A stretch of 64,000 nucleotides of DNA from NCBI RefSeq assembly GCF_015752205.1, contig NZ_JADOVG010000004.1:204590-268589 (forward strand), written 5' to 3'. This stretch comes from Polaromonas sp. CG_9.7. Its GTDB lineage: Bacteria; Pseudomonadota; Gammaproteobacteria; Burkholderiales; Burkholderiaceae_C. The notes below the pieces were generated by a model. The model ran no database searches. It saw only the letters and a program-made list of their open reading frames with translations, and was not told the origin of the DNA. Of this stretch, positions 37,300 to 51,100 are shown in pieces. Each line of letters starts with the position of its first letter. Positions within the stretch are counted from its first letter, which is position 1. The position numbers were made by a program, and so were the translations under genes.

Positions 37300-38502
37300 T
37301 CAGTGCTGCTCTTCGGCCTCGAAGCCGGCCGCCCGCAAAGCCTGCAGCACCTGCTCGATGTGCGGCCGGCCGCGCGTCTGCACCACCAGCTCGATCTCGA
37401 CGTTCAGCGCTGCCAGCATGGTGAAGGCGCGCTGGTGGTGCACTTCCTCAATGTTGGCGCCGGCGTCGGCGACCGTGGCGGTGATTTTGGCGAGCGAGCC
37501 GGGGACATCGCGCGCGCTGACACGAAGACGCGCCAGCCGCCCGGCGCGCACCATGCCGCGCTCGATGATGGCCGCCAGCAGCAGCGGGTCGATGTTGCCG
37601 CCGCACAGCACCAGCCCGACCTTCAGGCCGGCAAAGCGCGCCGGGTATTTCAGCAGTGCCGCCAGTCCAGCCGCGCCTGCGCCCTCGACCAGGGTTTTTT
37701 CAATTTCCAGCAGCATCACCATGGCCTGCTCGATGTCGCCTTCGTCTACCAGCAACAGGTCATCGACGCGCCGGGCAATGATGGCCTGCGTGATCACGCC
37801 CGGCGTGCCCACGGCAATGCCGTCGGCAATCGTGCTGCTGCCCTGCGGATGGTGCGTGCCCTTGATGGCGTTGACCATGCCGGGAAAGCGCGACGTTTGC
37901 ACGCCGATGACTTCAATGCCCGGCTTCAGCGCCTTGGCCGCCGTGGCCATGCCGGCAATCAGCCCGCCGCCGCCCACGGCAATCACCAGCACTTCGAGGT
38001 CGGGCACGGCATGCAGCATTTCCAGCCCCACCGTGCCCTGGCCGGCAATGACGGCTTCATCGTCGTAGGGGTGGACAAACACCAGGCCTTCGCGTTCGGC
38101 CATCTCCAGCGCATGGGCGCGCGATGCATCCAGCGTGTCGCCGTGCAGCACCACCTCGGCGCCAAAGCCCCGGGTGCGCTCGATCTTCACGCCCGGCGTG
38201 AAACGCGGCATCACGATGACCGCGCGAATGCCCAGCCGCTGCGCATGGTAGGCCACACCCTGCGCATGGTTGCCCGCGCTCATGGCAATCACGCCGCGCT
38301 GGCGCTCGGCGTCGCTGAGCTGCGCCAGCTTGTTGCAGGCGCCGCGTTCCTTGAACGACGCGGTGTACTGCAAATTTTCAAATTTCAGGTAGATTTGCGC
38401 GCCGGTGAGCTGCGACAGCGTGCGCGACTCGACGCAGGGCGTGTTCAGCAAATGGCCATGCAGGCGCTGGGCGGCTTGTTCGATATCGGTCAGGCTGAGC
38501 AT
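37300..38502 (-). CDS. ilvA: Threonine ammonia-lyase with C-terminal ACT-type domain
   Basis: A 400-residue PLP enzyme converting threonine to 2-oxobutyrate and ammonia. PLP-lysine motif ASFKERGACNKL (residues about 52-63); the Gly-rich phosphate loop is VIAVGGGGLIAGMATAAKAL. C-terminal residues about 325-400 form an ACT-like regulatory domain (VSARDVPGSLAKITATVADA, GANIEEVHHQR). This is the TdcB-plus-ACT type often annotated ilvA, shorter than E. coli IlvA with two ACT-like modules. ATG 38502 (MLSLTDIEQAAQ) is the family start. Confidence 0.93.
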   Translation of the reverse strand: MLSLTDIEQAAQRLHGHLLNTPCVESRTLSQLTGAQIYLKFENLQYTASFKERGACNKLAQLSDAERQRGVIAMSAGNHAQGVAYHAQRLGIRAVIVMPRFTPGVKIERTRGFGAEVVLHGDTLDASRAHALEMAEREGLVFVHPYDDEAVIAGQGTVGLEMLHAVPDLEVLVIAVGGGGLIAGMATAAKALKPGIEVIGVQTSRFPGMVNAIKGTHHPQGSSTIADGIAVGTPGVITQAIIARRVDDLLLVDEGDIEQAMVMLLEIEKTLVEGAGAAGLAALLKYPARFAGLKVGLVLCGGNIDPLLLAAIIERGMVRAGRLARLRVSARDVPGSLAKITATVADAGANIEEVHHQRAFTMLAALNVEIELVVQTRGRPHIEQVLQALRAAGFEAEEQH

Positions 38503-38705
38503 GGATTTCCTTTTAAAACACGGCTTGAAGCGGGTGGCAGGCATTTTCAGTGCCTTTAAAGCGCATACAGCAGAAATGGTCAGGCGCCACTATTGAAGTA
38601 GTGTCTTCCATGCGGCGTCTGCATGCGTTATGGTGAAGCTTCTGTACATAAATAAAAACCTGGCGTGGGGGAGTTGGCGATACCGTTGGAAACTGGAGTC
38701 TGTCC

Positions 38706-41075
38706 ATGAACAAGCGTTCACTTGTCGAGCATCCGCAGCAGTGGCTGTTGTCCCCCGGGCTGAAAGACGCGCCGGTGCTGGACCTGATGTGCTCGCATTT
38801 CGTGCTCACCCTGGCCGCGCGCCAGGGCGCCAAGTTCAATGTGCGGCGCGACCTGACCAGCCTGCTGTCCTTGTCTGGCCGGCACCTGGTCTGGCCCTTG
38901 CCGGCATTTCAGCGGCTGCGTGAATTCCTGGGCCGCCGCTGCAAGGGCAACGAGTTCTGGCAAGACCATGAAGCCCTGAGCGATGCCGAGTTCATGGCGC
39001 GCCATGGCGTCTGGCGCGGCCCGTATGAAGAAGGCACGCTGTTCTTCTACCTTGACGAGCATGCCAAGGACCAGCCCAAGGACCTGCTGTCGGTGCTCAG
39101 CGCCACCGGCGACTGGCTGACGCTGGCACTGAAAAAGCAGTCGACGCTGGTCGAGAAAAACATCGAGTCGCTGGCCAGTTTGCTGCAGCTCAACCGCGCC
39201 GAGCGCGCGTTGCTGCTCTACGGCACGCTGGCGCGCTACCAGCGCGACCTGCGCTCGCTTCTGGTCGAGTTCAAGGTCAACAACGCGCCCGAAGCCCATG
39301 CGGCGATTGCCGATGTCGCCGGCGTCAAGGCGCCCGAAGTGGCCGAGGCGCTGCGGCCCGGCTCGCGGCTGGAACGCATCGGCATGGTCGAGAACCTGAT
39401 TTCCGAACACAACATCACCGACCTGGCCGACCTGATGAAGGTCAGCGAAAAACTGCCGCCGGTCCTGATGCGCAAATACCGCGACCACGGCGAGTTGATG
39501 GCGGTTTTTACCCGGCCGGCGACCCGCAGCCAACTGGGGCTGGCCGACTTTGCGTTTGTCGAAGAAGACGCGCAAGTGCTGGTGTCGCTGCTGCGCCATG
39601 CGGTGGCCGCCAAAGAGCAGGGCGTGAATGTGTTGCTCTATGGCCCGCCCGGCACCGGCAAGACCGAGCTGGCCAAGGTGGTGGCGCAGGCTGCCGGACT
39701 GGATTTGTTCGAGGTCGAATATGCCGACCGCGATGGCAACTCCCTGAGCGGGCGCGACCGCTACCGCTCGCTGCAGATTGCCCAGGTGTTCCTCAAGGGC
39801 AGCATGCATTCGGCGCTGCTGTTCGATGAGGTGGAAGACGTGTTTCCACCCATTTCCAGCGAAGCCGCACAACTGATGGCACGCTCCGAGCAGTTGAGCG
39901 CGCCCGGCAGCCATTCGGTCAGCGGCAAGGCCTGGGTCAACCAGATTCTCGAATCGAACCCCGTGCCCACGCTGTGGGTGACCAACCGCATCGAGCAGAT
40001 CGACCCGGCGTTTCGCCGCCGCTTTGCTTACCACCTGGAACTACGTTCGCCGCCCCCCGGCGCGCGCGAAGGCATTGTCCGCAAAACGCTCGAAGGCGTG
40101 CAGGTCAGCGATGCTTTCATCGCCAGGCTCACTGCCCGCAAAGGCCTGACGCCGGCGCAAATCCGCACGGCGGTGCGCTTTGCCCGGCTGGCCAGCGCGC
40201 CTGAAAAAACCATGGACGCGCAGGTCGATGGCGCCGGATTGCAGGCCATCCTGGCGGGCGGCTGGCCGTCATTGATGGAGTCGCTGATCGAACGCCAGCT
40301 GAAAAACGCCGACGTGGCGTTGGGCAACAAGGCCGAAGCCTCAAGCCGGCGCAACGTGACGACCTATGACCTGGCAATGCTCAACGTCGAGTCGCGGTTC
40401 GAGATTGCGCGCATCGTGCAGGCGCTGAAAAGCCGGGGCCACGGCAGCCTGTGCTTCTACGGCCCGCCCGGCACCGGCAAGACCGCGTTGGCCGAGCACA
40501 TCGCCCAGGCGCTGGAGCAGCCGCTGCTGATCAAGCAGGCCAGCGACCTGATGAGCAAGTACGTCGGCGAAACCGAGCAGGCCATGGCCGCCATGTTCCG
40601 CGAAGCCGAGAATGAAAAAGCCGTGCTGCTGCTGGACGAGGCCGACAGCTTTCTGCAGGACCGGCGCGGCGCCCAGCGCACTTATGAGGTCACCGAGGTC
40701 AACGAGATGCTGCAGGGCATGGAGCGCTATGCCGGTATTTTCATCTGCACCACCAACCTGCTGGAAAGCCTGGACCAGGCGGCGTTGCGGCGCTTTACCT
40801 TCAAGATCAGGTTCATGCCGCTAACGCGCGAGCAGCGCGAAACGATGTTCGTGACGGAAGCGCTGGCAGGCGATGTTTCCTTGCTCACGCCGCCGCTGCA
40901 AAAAAGACTCGCCCTGTTGACACAGCTGTGCCCCGGCGACTTTGCAGCGGTCAAGCGGCAGGGGGTGATTCTGGAAACAGAACTGTCCGCCGAAGAATTC
41001 CTTGCGCAACTCGAAGCTGAACACCGCATCAAGCCCGAGGTGCGGGAAGGGCGCTCGATAGGGTTCATGCGTTGA
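38706..41075 (+). CDS. Double AAA+ ATPase of unknown function
   Basis: A 789-residue protein. Residues 1-300 are a helical N-terminal region without a recognised domain (LDLMCSHFVLTLAARQGAKF). AAA domain 1: Walker A GPPGTGKTE at 313-321 and Walker B ALLFDEVEDVF; AAA domain 2: Walker A GPPGTGKTA at 586-594, Walker B AVLLLDEADSFL, then sensor region FICTTNLLESLDQAALRRFT. Domain 2 contains the SKYVGETEQ pore-loop-like motif (YVGE) of Vps4/katanin/FtsH-type AAA proteins, which suggests it threads or remodels a protein substrate. No protease domain is present and no obvious partner is adjacent. Confidence 0.85.
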   Translation: MNKRSLVEHPQQWLLSPGLKDAPVLDLMCSHFVLTLAARQGAKFNVRRDLTSLLSLSGRHLVWPLPAFQRLREFLGRRCKGNEFWQDHEALSDAEFMARHGVWRGPYEEGTLFFYLDEHAKDQPKDLLSVLSATGDWLTLALKKQSTLVEKNIESLASLLQLNRAERALLLYGTLARYQRDLRSLLVEFKVNNAPEAHAAIADVAGVKAPEVAEALRPGSRLERIGMVENLISEHNITDLADLMKVSEKLPPVLMRKYRDHGELMAVFTRPATRSQLGLADFAFVEEDAQVLVSLLRHAVAAKEQGVNVLLYGPPGTGKTELAKVVAQAAGLDLFEVEYADRDGNSLSGRDRYRSLQIAQVFLKGSMHSALLFDEVEDVFPPISSEAAQLMARSEQLSAPGSHSVSGKAWVNQILESNPVPTLWVTNRIEQIDPAFRRRFAYHLELRSPPPGAREGIVRKTLEGVQVSDAFIARLTARKGLTPAQIRTAVRFARLASAPEKTMDAQVDGAGLQAILAGGWPSLMESLIERQLKNADVALGNKAEASSRRNVTTYDLAMLNVESRFEIARIVQALKSRGHGSLCFYGPPGTGKTALAEHIAQALEQPLLIKQASDLMSKYVGETEQAMAAMFREAENEKAVLLLDEADSFLQDRRGAQRTYEVTEVNEMLQGMERYAGIFICTTNLLESLDQAALRRFTFKIRFMPLTREQRETMFVTEALAGDVSLLTPPLQKRLALLTQLCPGDFAAVKRQGVILETELSAEEFLAQLEAEHRIKPEVREGRSIGFMR

Positions 41076-41080
41076 TAATT

Positions 41081-41147
41081 GCTACATAATTCATAGCTTA
41101 TATCGCTTGCCTGCATTGCGCCCGAGTCACTTTAATTGTAAATTTTG
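41081..41147 (+). repeat. Dispersed repeat copy
   Basis: GCTACATAATTCATAGC head, then TTATATCGCTTGCCTGCATT and GCGCCCGAGTCAC. It begins 6 bases after the stop of the AAA+ ATPase gene, between it and the convergent recQ. Confidence 0.6.
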
Positions 41148-41193
41148 ATTAGGGCCACCGGATCGGCCCCAGCAAAGCCACGCGTGGAGTTTG

Positions 41194-43107
41194 TCAACCC
41201 TCTTCGCCACACACCCGCAGCACCTCGGCCCCATACGCCTGCAGCTTCTTCACGCCCATGCCACTGATGCCTTCCAGGTCACGCAGGCTTTTGGGTGCCT
41301 GCTCGGCAATGGCGCGCAGCGTGGCGTCGTGAAAAATCACAAAGGCCGGCAAGTTGTGCTCACGTGCCACGTCGGCGCGCCAGGATTTCAGGCGTGCCAG
41401 CCGTTCCAGAGCGCCGGCGTTCAGCGTGGCTTCGGCCATGCCCTTGGCCGATGTTTTCTTCGCCGGCGTTTTGCTGCCGCGTCTGGGTCGCTCGGCTTTG
41501 GCGCTGACGGCCTGCTGGCGCAGCAGCACGCTGACTTCGCCCTTGAGCACCTGGCGTGCATCGGGCAGCAGCAGCAGCGTGTTGAAGGCTTCGGCGTTGA
41601 CGCGCACCAGGTTGCTGGCGATCAGCTGGCGCAGCACACCGCGCCATTGCGGCTCGGCCAGGTCGGCACCGATGCCGAAGGTGCTGAGTTGGTCATGGCC
41701 GTACTGCACGACTTTTTCGGTCGGCTTGCCGCGCAGGATGTCCATGATGTGGCCGGCGCCAAAGCTGATGCCGCTGGCTTGCTGCACGCGGTAGATGCAG
41801 CTGAGCATCTTGCGCGCCGCCTCGGTCGCGTCCCAAACAGCGGGCGGATTCAAACAGTTGTCGCAATTGCCACAGGGCGAACTTGGCTCGCCAAAGTAGC
41901 CCAGCAGGCTGACGCGCCGGCAGCGCGTGCCTTCGGCCAGTGTCAAGAGCGCATCGAGCTTGCCGCGCATCACGGCCTTGAATTCTTCGCTGGCGACTTC
42001 ACTGGTGTCGATCATGCGGCGCTGGTTCACCACGTCCTGCAGGCCATAGACCATCCAGGCGTCGGCCGGCAAGCCATCGCGCCCGGCCCGGCCGGTTTCC
42101 TGGTAGTAGCCTTCGATGTTTTTCGGCATGTCCAGGTGCGCGACGAAGCGCACATCGGGCTTGTCGATGCCCATGCCAAAGGCAATCGTCGCCACCATCA
42201 CCATGCCGTCCTCGCGCAAAAACCGGTCCTGGCGCTGCTGGCGCAGCTTGGCGTCCAGCCCGGCGTGGTAGGCCATCGCCTTGATGCCGGCGGCCTCCAG
42301 CATGCTGGCGATTTCTTCCACGCGTTTGCGCGACTGGCAATAGACGATGCCCGCCTCGCCGTCGTGCTCGGACTGGATGAAGCGAAGCAGCTGACGCGTC
42401 GCGTCGACTTTTTCCACGATGGTGTAGCGAATGTTGGGCCGGTCAAAGCTGCTGACAAACGCGCGCGCCTCTTCGAGCTTGAGCCGCTCGACCATGTCCT
42501 GGCGCGTCAGGTGGTCGGCCGTCGCCGTCAGCGCCATGCGCGGCACGTCGGGAAAGGATTCGTGCAGCAGGCTCAAACTGCGGTATTCGGGCCGGAAGTC
42601 GTGGCCCCACTGGCTCACGCAATGCGCCTCGTCAATGGCAAACAGGCTCAGCAACCCGCGCTCGTGCAGCGAGGCCAGCAGGCCCTTCATGCGTGGCGTG
42701 TTGATGCGCTCGGGCGCGGCGTAGAGCAGCGTTAGCTTGTTTGCCAGCAGCTGCTTTTCCAGCGCGCTGCTTTCCTCGTAGGTCTGCGTCGAATTGAGGA
42801 AGGCCGCCGACACGCCGGCTTCCGTCAGCGCGCCGACCTGGTCGTGCATCAGCGCAATCAGCGGTGAAATCACGATGGTCACGCCGTGCCCGGCGTTTTG
42901 CCGCACGATGGCCGGAATCTGGTAGCACAGCGACTTGCCGCCGCCGGTCGGCATCAACACCAGCGCGTCGCCGCCCTGCACGACGTGTTGCACGATGGCT
43001 TGCTGCGGCCCGCGAAAGTCGCTGTAGCCAAAGACCTGGCCAAGCACGTCCAGCGGCGTGGGCTGGGAGGAAGAAGTAGGCAATGATGACAAGTTCGGTA
43101 CGTACAA
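41194..43107 (-). CDS. recQ: ATP-dependent DNA helicase RecQ
   Basis: A 637-residue superfamily 2 helicase acting 3'-5' in DNA repair. Motif I is [18 protein letters not shown]; motif II is [20 protein letters not shown] (DEAH); motif [12 protein letters not shown]. The zinc-binding RecQ-Ct region has [20 protein letters not shown], and the C-terminus ends with an HRDC domain ([20 protein letters not shown]). The first in-frame start is a TTG at 43107 close to the conserved [11 protein letters not shown]; no ATG is nearby, so the start is uncertain. Confidence 0.95.
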   Translation of the reverse strand: MYVPNLSSLPTSSSQPTPLDVLGQVFGYSDFRGPQQAIVQHVVQGGDALVLMPTGGGKSLCYQIPAIVRQNAGHGVTIVISPLIALMHDQVGALTEAGVSAAFLNSTQTYEESSALEKQLLANKLTLLYAAPERINTPRMKGLLASLHERGLLSLFAIDEAHCVSQWGHDFRPEYRSLSLLHESFPDVPRMALTATADHLTRQDMVERLKLEEARAFVSSFDRPNIRYTIVEKVDATRQLLRFIQSEHDGEAGIVYCQSRKRVEEIASMLEAAGIKAMAYHAGLDAKLRQQRQDRFLREDGMVMVATIAFGMGIDKPDVRFVAHLDMPKNIEGYYQETGRAGRDGLPADAWMVYGLQDVVNQRRMIDTSEVASEEFKAVMRGKLDALLTLAEGTRCRRVSLLGYFGEPSSPCGNCDNCLNPPAVWDATEAARKMLSCIYRVQQASGISFGAGHIMDILRGKPTEKVVQYGHDQLSTFGIGADLAEPQWRGVLRQLIASNLVRVNAEAFNTLLLLPDARQVLKGEVSVLLRQQAVSAKAERPRRGSKTPAKKTSAKGMAEATLNAGALERLARLKSWRADVAREHNLPAFVIFHDATLRAIAEQAPKSLRDLEGISGMGVKKLQAYGAEVLRVCGEEG

Positions 43108-43130
43108 GTTGGCGGTGTGAAATCCGGATT

Positions 43131-43195
43131 GCTATGAAAAAAATAGCTGCTTGCGAAAGGCACACGGGCGCAAAGACCCTATTTAATCACTATTT
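43131..43195 (+). repeat. Dispersed repeat copy
   Basis: GCTATGAAAAAAATAGCTGC head and junction, then TTGCGAAAGGCACACGGGCG and CAAAGACCC. It lies between the divergent recQ and metH1 genes. Confidence 0.65.
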
Positions 43196-43350
43196 TTCTA
43201 ATCAGCGCTTCGCAGCGTTTGCCGGCAGGCTTGCGTCCCCTTGTTCGGGCCGGTTGCCGGTTCAGCACGGTCTTCAGCAAACGCCAGCAGGCAACTGCCG
43301 TATTGTCAGGGAAAGTCAACGGCCATGAACCGCGTCCTAGAATGCACGCC

Positions 43351-44427
43351 ATGAAGCCGATACCCTACACCCGCGCCGCACAACTCCCCGCCCTTTTGGC
43401 GCAACGCATTTTGATTCTTGACGGTGCGATGGGCACCATGATCCAGCGCTTCAAGCTGAGTGAAGCGCAGTACCGGGGGGAAGGCTACGCCGGCCCCGGT
43501 GGGTCGGGCGAGCGTTTCAAGGCGTTTCACCGTGACGTCAAGGGCAACAACGAGTTGCTGAGTCTCACGCGCCCGGACGTGATCCGCGACATCCATGAAG
43601 GCTACCTGGCCGCCGGTGCCGACCTGATCGAGACCAACACCTTTGGCGCGACCACCGTGGCCCAGGCCGACTACGACATGGCCGAGTTGGCGGTCGAGAT
43701 GAACTACGAATCGGCCCGCATTGCCCGGGTGGCGTGCGACAAGTTTTCAACGCCGGACAAGCCGCGCTTTGTCGTCGGCACGCTGGGCCCCACGCCCAAG
43801 ACCGCCAGCATCAGCCCCGATGTGAACGACGCGGGCGCGCGCAACACCAGTTTCGAAGAACTGCGCAAGGCTTACTACGAGCAGACCGAGGCGCTCGTCA
43901 AGGGCGGCAGCGACGTGCTGATGGTCGAGACGATTTTCGACACGCTCAATGCCAAGGCGGCATTGTTTGCCATCGACGAGTACTTCGACAACTCCGGTGA
44001 ACGCCTGCCGCTGATCATCAGCGGCACGGTGACCGATGCGTCAGGCCGGATTTTGAGCGGCCAGACGGTGACGGCCTTCTGGCACAGCGTGCGCCATGCC
44101 GAGCCGCTGGCCGTGGGCCTGAATTGCGCGTTGGGCGCGGCGCTGATGCGTCCCTATATCCAGGAACTGGCCAAGGCCGCGCCCGACACCTTCATCAGCT
44201 GCTACCCGAACGCCGGGCTGCCCAATCCGATGAGCGACACCGGTTTTGACGAAACGCCCGACGTGACCTCGCGCCTGCTGCACGAGTTTGCCGCCGAAGG
44301 ACTGGTCAATATCGTGGGCGGCTGCTGCGGCACCACGCCCGAGCACATCGCGGCGATTGCCCAGTCGGTGGCGCTGGTGGGTGGACGCAAGCTGCAGCGC
44401 GGTGTCTTCTACGCCGAAACGGCCTGA
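43351..44427 (+). CDS. metH1: Methionine synthase, homocysteine-binding subunit (MetH part 1)
   Basis: A 358-residue homocysteine S-methyltransferase domain protein, the N-terminal module of cobalamin-dependent methionine synthase on its own. It opens [20 protein letters not shown] and carries the zinc-binding Cys pair in [31 protein letters not shown] is also conserved. The pterin, cobalamin and activation modules are encoded separately at 45233. Start ATG 43351 (or 43342). Between the two halves lies an opposite-strand gene, so they are not one simple operon. Confidence 0.93.
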   Translation: MKPIPYTRAAQLPALLAQRILILDGAMGTMIQRFKLSEAQYRGEGYAGPGGSGERFKAFHRDVKGNNELLSLTRPDVIRDIHEGYLAAGADLIETNTFGATTVAQADYDMAELAVEMNYESARIARVACDKFSTPDKPRFVVGTLGPTPKTASISPDVNDAGARNTSFEELRKAYYEQTEALVKGGSDVLMVETIFDTLNAKAALFAIDEYFDNSGERLPLIISGTVTDASGRILSGQTVTAFWHSVRHAEPLAVGLNCALGAALMRPYIQELAKAAPDTFISCYPNAGLPNPMSDTGFDETPDVTSRLLHEFAAEGLVNIVGGCCGTTPEHIAAIAQSVALVGGRKLQRGVFYAETA

Positions 44428-44475
44428 AAGCAGGGTCAGGACGAGCCTTCGGGCGCCTTTGTGGCGCACGACCGT

Positions 44476-45060
44476 TCAGGCCTCGGGCCGCGAACCGATC
44501 TCTTGCTCCATTGCCTGCGTCAGCTGGACATACATCTTGAGCTTGTCGGTCACTTCGCGCAGGCGCGCTCCGATGCGCAGCGACACGGCCAGCAGCAGTT
44601 TGGCGGCAATGCCCGGGTTTTCCTCCATCAGGCGGCTCAGTCCTGCGCGGGTGAGGATCGCGCAGCGCAACTGCGTGGCCGCAACACAGCTTGCGTAGCG
44701 GGGCAGGCCGTCGAACATGCCGAGTTCGCCAATCAGGCTGCCCGGGCCCAGCAAGGTGATGACGATGGGCTCGGCACGGCTGACCACCTGTGTTTCCACC
44801 GTCACTTCGCCATCGAGCAGGAGCATCAGGAATCCGGTGTCAAGAACATCACCTTCGCGGATAAAGACAGTGTCCTTGGACACAATTTGCGGCTGCATGT
44901 AGCGCACCACCGTGCGCGCCTCTGGCATCGTCAGTTGCATCAATGCGGTGGGCGCCACCAGCAAGCGGGCCGCCAGGTCGGCCGTTTCCGAACCTTCGGT
45001 AGCGTCATGCGGCGGACTGATCGACGGGAAGCTTTTTTTTCTAAGGAAGGTGCTTGTCAT
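44476..45060 (-). CDS. Cyclic nucleotide-binding domain protein (Crp-like sensor without HTH)
   Basis: A 194-residue protein with one cNMP-binding domain: IVSKDTVFIREGDVLDTGFL (beta strand 1-2), LLLDGEVTVETQVVSR, GPGSLIGELGMFDGLPRYAS (the phosphate-binding cassette region, GELGMFDGLPR) and a C-terminal helix. No helix-turn-helix follows, so it is not a classical Crp regulator; it may be a stand-alone sensor. ATG 45060 opens MTSTFLRKKSFPSIS. It sits between metH1 and metH2 on the opposite strand, with its promoter next to the riboswitch of metH2. Confidence 0.8.
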   Translation of the reverse strand: MTSTFLRKKSFPSISPPHDATEGSETADLAARLLVAPTALMQLTMPEARTVVRYMQPQIVSKDTVFIREGDVLDTGFLMLLLDGEVTVETQVVSRAEPIVITLLGPGSLIGELGMFDGLPRYASCVAATQLRCAILTRAGLSRLMEENPGIAAKLLLAVSLRIGARLREVTDKLKMYVQLTQAMEQEIGSRPEA

Positions 45061-45128
45061 GGGTCGACCCGGTGGAATTTGATGGCTTGAAACCGGCCTG
45101 CCGGCATTGGTGCTTAAAATCGAGCTTA

Positions 45129-45194
45129 ACTCAAGGAGCGTTGCAGCGAAACACCGTTTCGTCAGGCTTGGGTCAACAGGGCGCAAAACGCTCT
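45129..45194 (+). ncRNA. S-adenosylhomocysteine (SAH) riboswitch
   Basis: The order CAAGGAGCGTTGCAGCG ... CAGGCTTGG ... AACGCTC matches the SAH aptamer. P1 pairs ACTCAAG (45129-45135) with CTTGGGT (45167-45173). P2 pairs CGAAAC with GTTTCG around a 3-base loop. The pseudoknot pairs GAGCGTT (45136-45142) with AACGCTC (45187-45193) perfectly. Known SAH riboswitches switch on SAH-recycling genes (ahcY, metH, metF) when SAH accumulates. It ends about 40 bases before the metH2 start. Confidence 0.85.
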
Positions 45195-45232
45195 TTTTGG
45201 CAACGACGCTCACCTTTGTTCCAAGGTGAGCC

Positions 45233-48073
<2,841 letters not shown>

Positions 48074-48103
48074 AGCGCGGGCCGCGTCCGGGCGGGCGCT
48101 TCT

Positions 48104-51100
48104 TCAGGCCGGCAACGGCCCGGCTTGCAATCTGATCCGCGTCCGCGCTCCAGCCTGCGCATCGACGGTACGGGCCAGTTCCCGCTGCAGCGCCTGGGCC
48201 AGTTGCAGCACACCGGGCTCCTCCATCATCGAGGCGTGATGGCTGACGATGGTGACCGGGCGAATGCCGCCCTGGATGTGCTTTTCCCAGCCCAGGCTTT
48301 GTCCGGCGTTCAAATAAGGCATTTCGGCCAGATGGGACGCGCCCTTGAAAAGAACCATCGGCCCAGGGTAGGGCTTGGGCCTGTAGAGCTTGAGGGCCAC
48401 AAAGAAGTGGTGGTACAGGTGATGCCCGATAAGGTCTTGCGTCACGGGTTCGCCGGGGGAAAATTCTCCCAGCTTCAACGCAAGATTTTCTTCAAGGAGT
48501 TTTGTCTGGCGGCGGCGCTCGGAGCGTTCCCTGATGAACTTCAGAGACCAGTTCCGCATCAGCCACAGTCTTCTCAAAAATGAGATGTTGCGCTCTGCCG
48601 CCTCTGGCGACAGCGTGTCGATCATCCCCAGGAGCGCCACCTCCGCGCCGGCCTGCCTGAGCTGCTGTGCCATCTCGAAGGCAATCACGCCGCCCGCGGA
48701 ATAGCCGAGAAGCCAATACGGACCGTGAGGATCTACGGAACGGATGGCCTCGACATATTGCGCGGCCATGGCCTGAATGGTCGCCAGTGCGGGACGGTGG
48801 CCGTCAACGCCTTGGGCCTGCAGCCCATAGAAGGGTTGTGCCGGCCCCAGCTCGGTTGCCAGGCGCTTGAAATTGATCACGTTTCCACCGGCGGCATGAA
48901 TGCAAAAAAGCGGGGGCTGGTCTGCTTGTCCCTGGCAAATGGCCACCAGCGGAGACCACTTGGGCACGGCAGGCGCCAGCGCGCCGGATGCGCTGGCTGC
49001 CGCCTGCATGTGCGCCATCGAAATCTCGCAGGCCTTGGCGACGATGGCCGTAAAGCCTGCAAGGGTCGAAGCCTGAAACAGGGTGGCCAAGGGCAGGTCA
49101 ACGGCGAATTGACTGCGAATCTGGGCGAACAGGCGCACGGCCGTGAGCGAATGGCCACCGAGCGCGAAAAAGTCATCCTCGGGCGCGATGTCCTGCATGT
49201 CCAGCAACTCGCGCCACATCCGAGCAATGCCAGATTCGATGGAGGAACGCACTGGCACTGCCTGCGCCACCGGGCTGGCATCAGGCAACGCCAGTGCCAA
49301 GGCGGCACCGGCGGCAATCCCGTTGTGCAGCATGGCTGCGGCGAACTGGCCGGGCACGCTGGCATCGAGCTGCCCGGCCAGTTCGCCGAGGACCGGAAAA
49401 CGCATCATGTCAGCCAACGGGACGTTGAGGCCGCAGGTTTCCTGCAACCGGCGCTGCACCTGCACGGCCAAGAACAAACTGCCGCCAAGATCAAAAAAAC
49501 TGTCGCCGGTGCGCACGCCGGACTGCCCGAGGATCGGCTCCCAAGCAGCGGCAATGGCTTTTTCAAACCGGCTTTGCGGCAGCCCGCCCGCATCGGCGGT
49601 CGGTGACCGTGCTGGCAGCAAGGCGCGCCGGTCCACCTTGCCATTGGGCGTCAGCGGAAATGCGCGTAGCGCCGCGATGGCCTTGGGCACCATGATGTCG
49701 GGCAGCTTTTCGGCCACGCCACGGCGCAGTTGGTCGGTGTCGAGCAACGTGTCCGCCTGCGGCGTCACGTAAGCGGCCAGGCTCCAGTCACCGGCGGCAT
49801 CTTCGCGGGCGATGACCACTGCTTCTTTCACGCCAGGCTGGCGCAGCAGCACGCTTTCGATCTCGCCGAGCTCGATGCGGTGGCCGCGAATCTTCACCTG
49901 GTGGTCGATGCGGCCGAGGAACTCCAGCGTGCCGTCGGGATGGCGGCGCACCAGGTCGCCGGTGCGGTACCAGCGTGCGCCGTTGTCCTCCAGGAAGCGC
50001 TCGGCGTTGAGCTCGGGCCGCTGCCAGTAACCGTCGGACACGCCGTCGCCGCCGATCAGCAACTCGCCGGCCACCAGCGCCGGGCATTCGGCGCCGCGCG
50101 GCGTGCGGATCGAGAGTTGCGTGTTGGCAATCGGCTGGCCCAGCGGCACCAGGTCGTCCAGCGTCGCCAGGTCGCAGGCGGTGGACCAGACGGTGGTTTC
50201 GGTCGGACCGTACATATTGAAAAAAGCCCCCGGCACCAGCGCCCGCAACTCCTGGGCGAGTTTCATCGACAGCGCTTCGCCGCCGACCATCAGCACCGCC
50301 AGGCCGTAGAGCGCCTGGCGTCCGGCAGTGTCCGACACCAGCATCGAGGCCATGGACGGGGTGCATTGCAGGTGCGTGACCTGGCCTTGACGCAGGGCGT
50401 CGGCCACCGACAGGTAGGGCAGGGTGTTGGAATGCAGCTCGATGGCAAAGCCGTGCGTCAATGTCCAGAGCAACTCAACCACCGAAATGTCAAAGCACAC
50501 GCTGGTCACGGCCAGCCAGCGGCCGGGTGGCGCATGCGGAATACGCGCGTTCAGGCCGGCGAAAAAATTGAGCGCGTTCTGGTGCGTGACCACCACGCCC
50601 TTGGGGCGGCCGGTTGAGCCGGAGGTGTAGATCAGGTAAGCCGCGCGCCGCGCCTTCTCTGGCGCCGGGCTTCGCGTCAGGACTGGCGCGAAGCCCGCCC
50701 CGGCTTCAGCTTTATCCAGCAGGAACACCTTTTCCGGCGGAAGGTGCAGCCGGGCAGTGACGGCGCGGTTGGAAAGCACCAGCGGCGCGCCGGAATCCTC
50801 GATCATGTACAGCAGGCGGTCGTGCGGGTAGTCCGGGTCCAGCGGCAGGTAGGCCGCGCCGGTCTGCAGGATGGCTAGCATGCCAACGACCATGTCAGGG
50901 CCGCGATCCAGGCACAGGCCGATGACGTCGCCCGGGCGCACACCGCTCAGCCGCAGGCGTTCTGCCAGCGCGCTGGCCTGCGCGTGGAGTGCGTCGTAGC
51001 TCAGGGTCTGGCCCCGGAAGGACACGGCGGTGCTGAGCGGCGTGCGGGCCACCTGTGCGGCAATGGCTTCGTGAATGCCCAATGCAGTGTCATACGGTGT

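Noticed and set aside
43196..43350. Cobalamin or SAH riboswitch before metH1
   Set aside because: No B12-box-like GCCACTG element and no SAH pattern; only a dispersed repeat and GC-rich DNA are seen.
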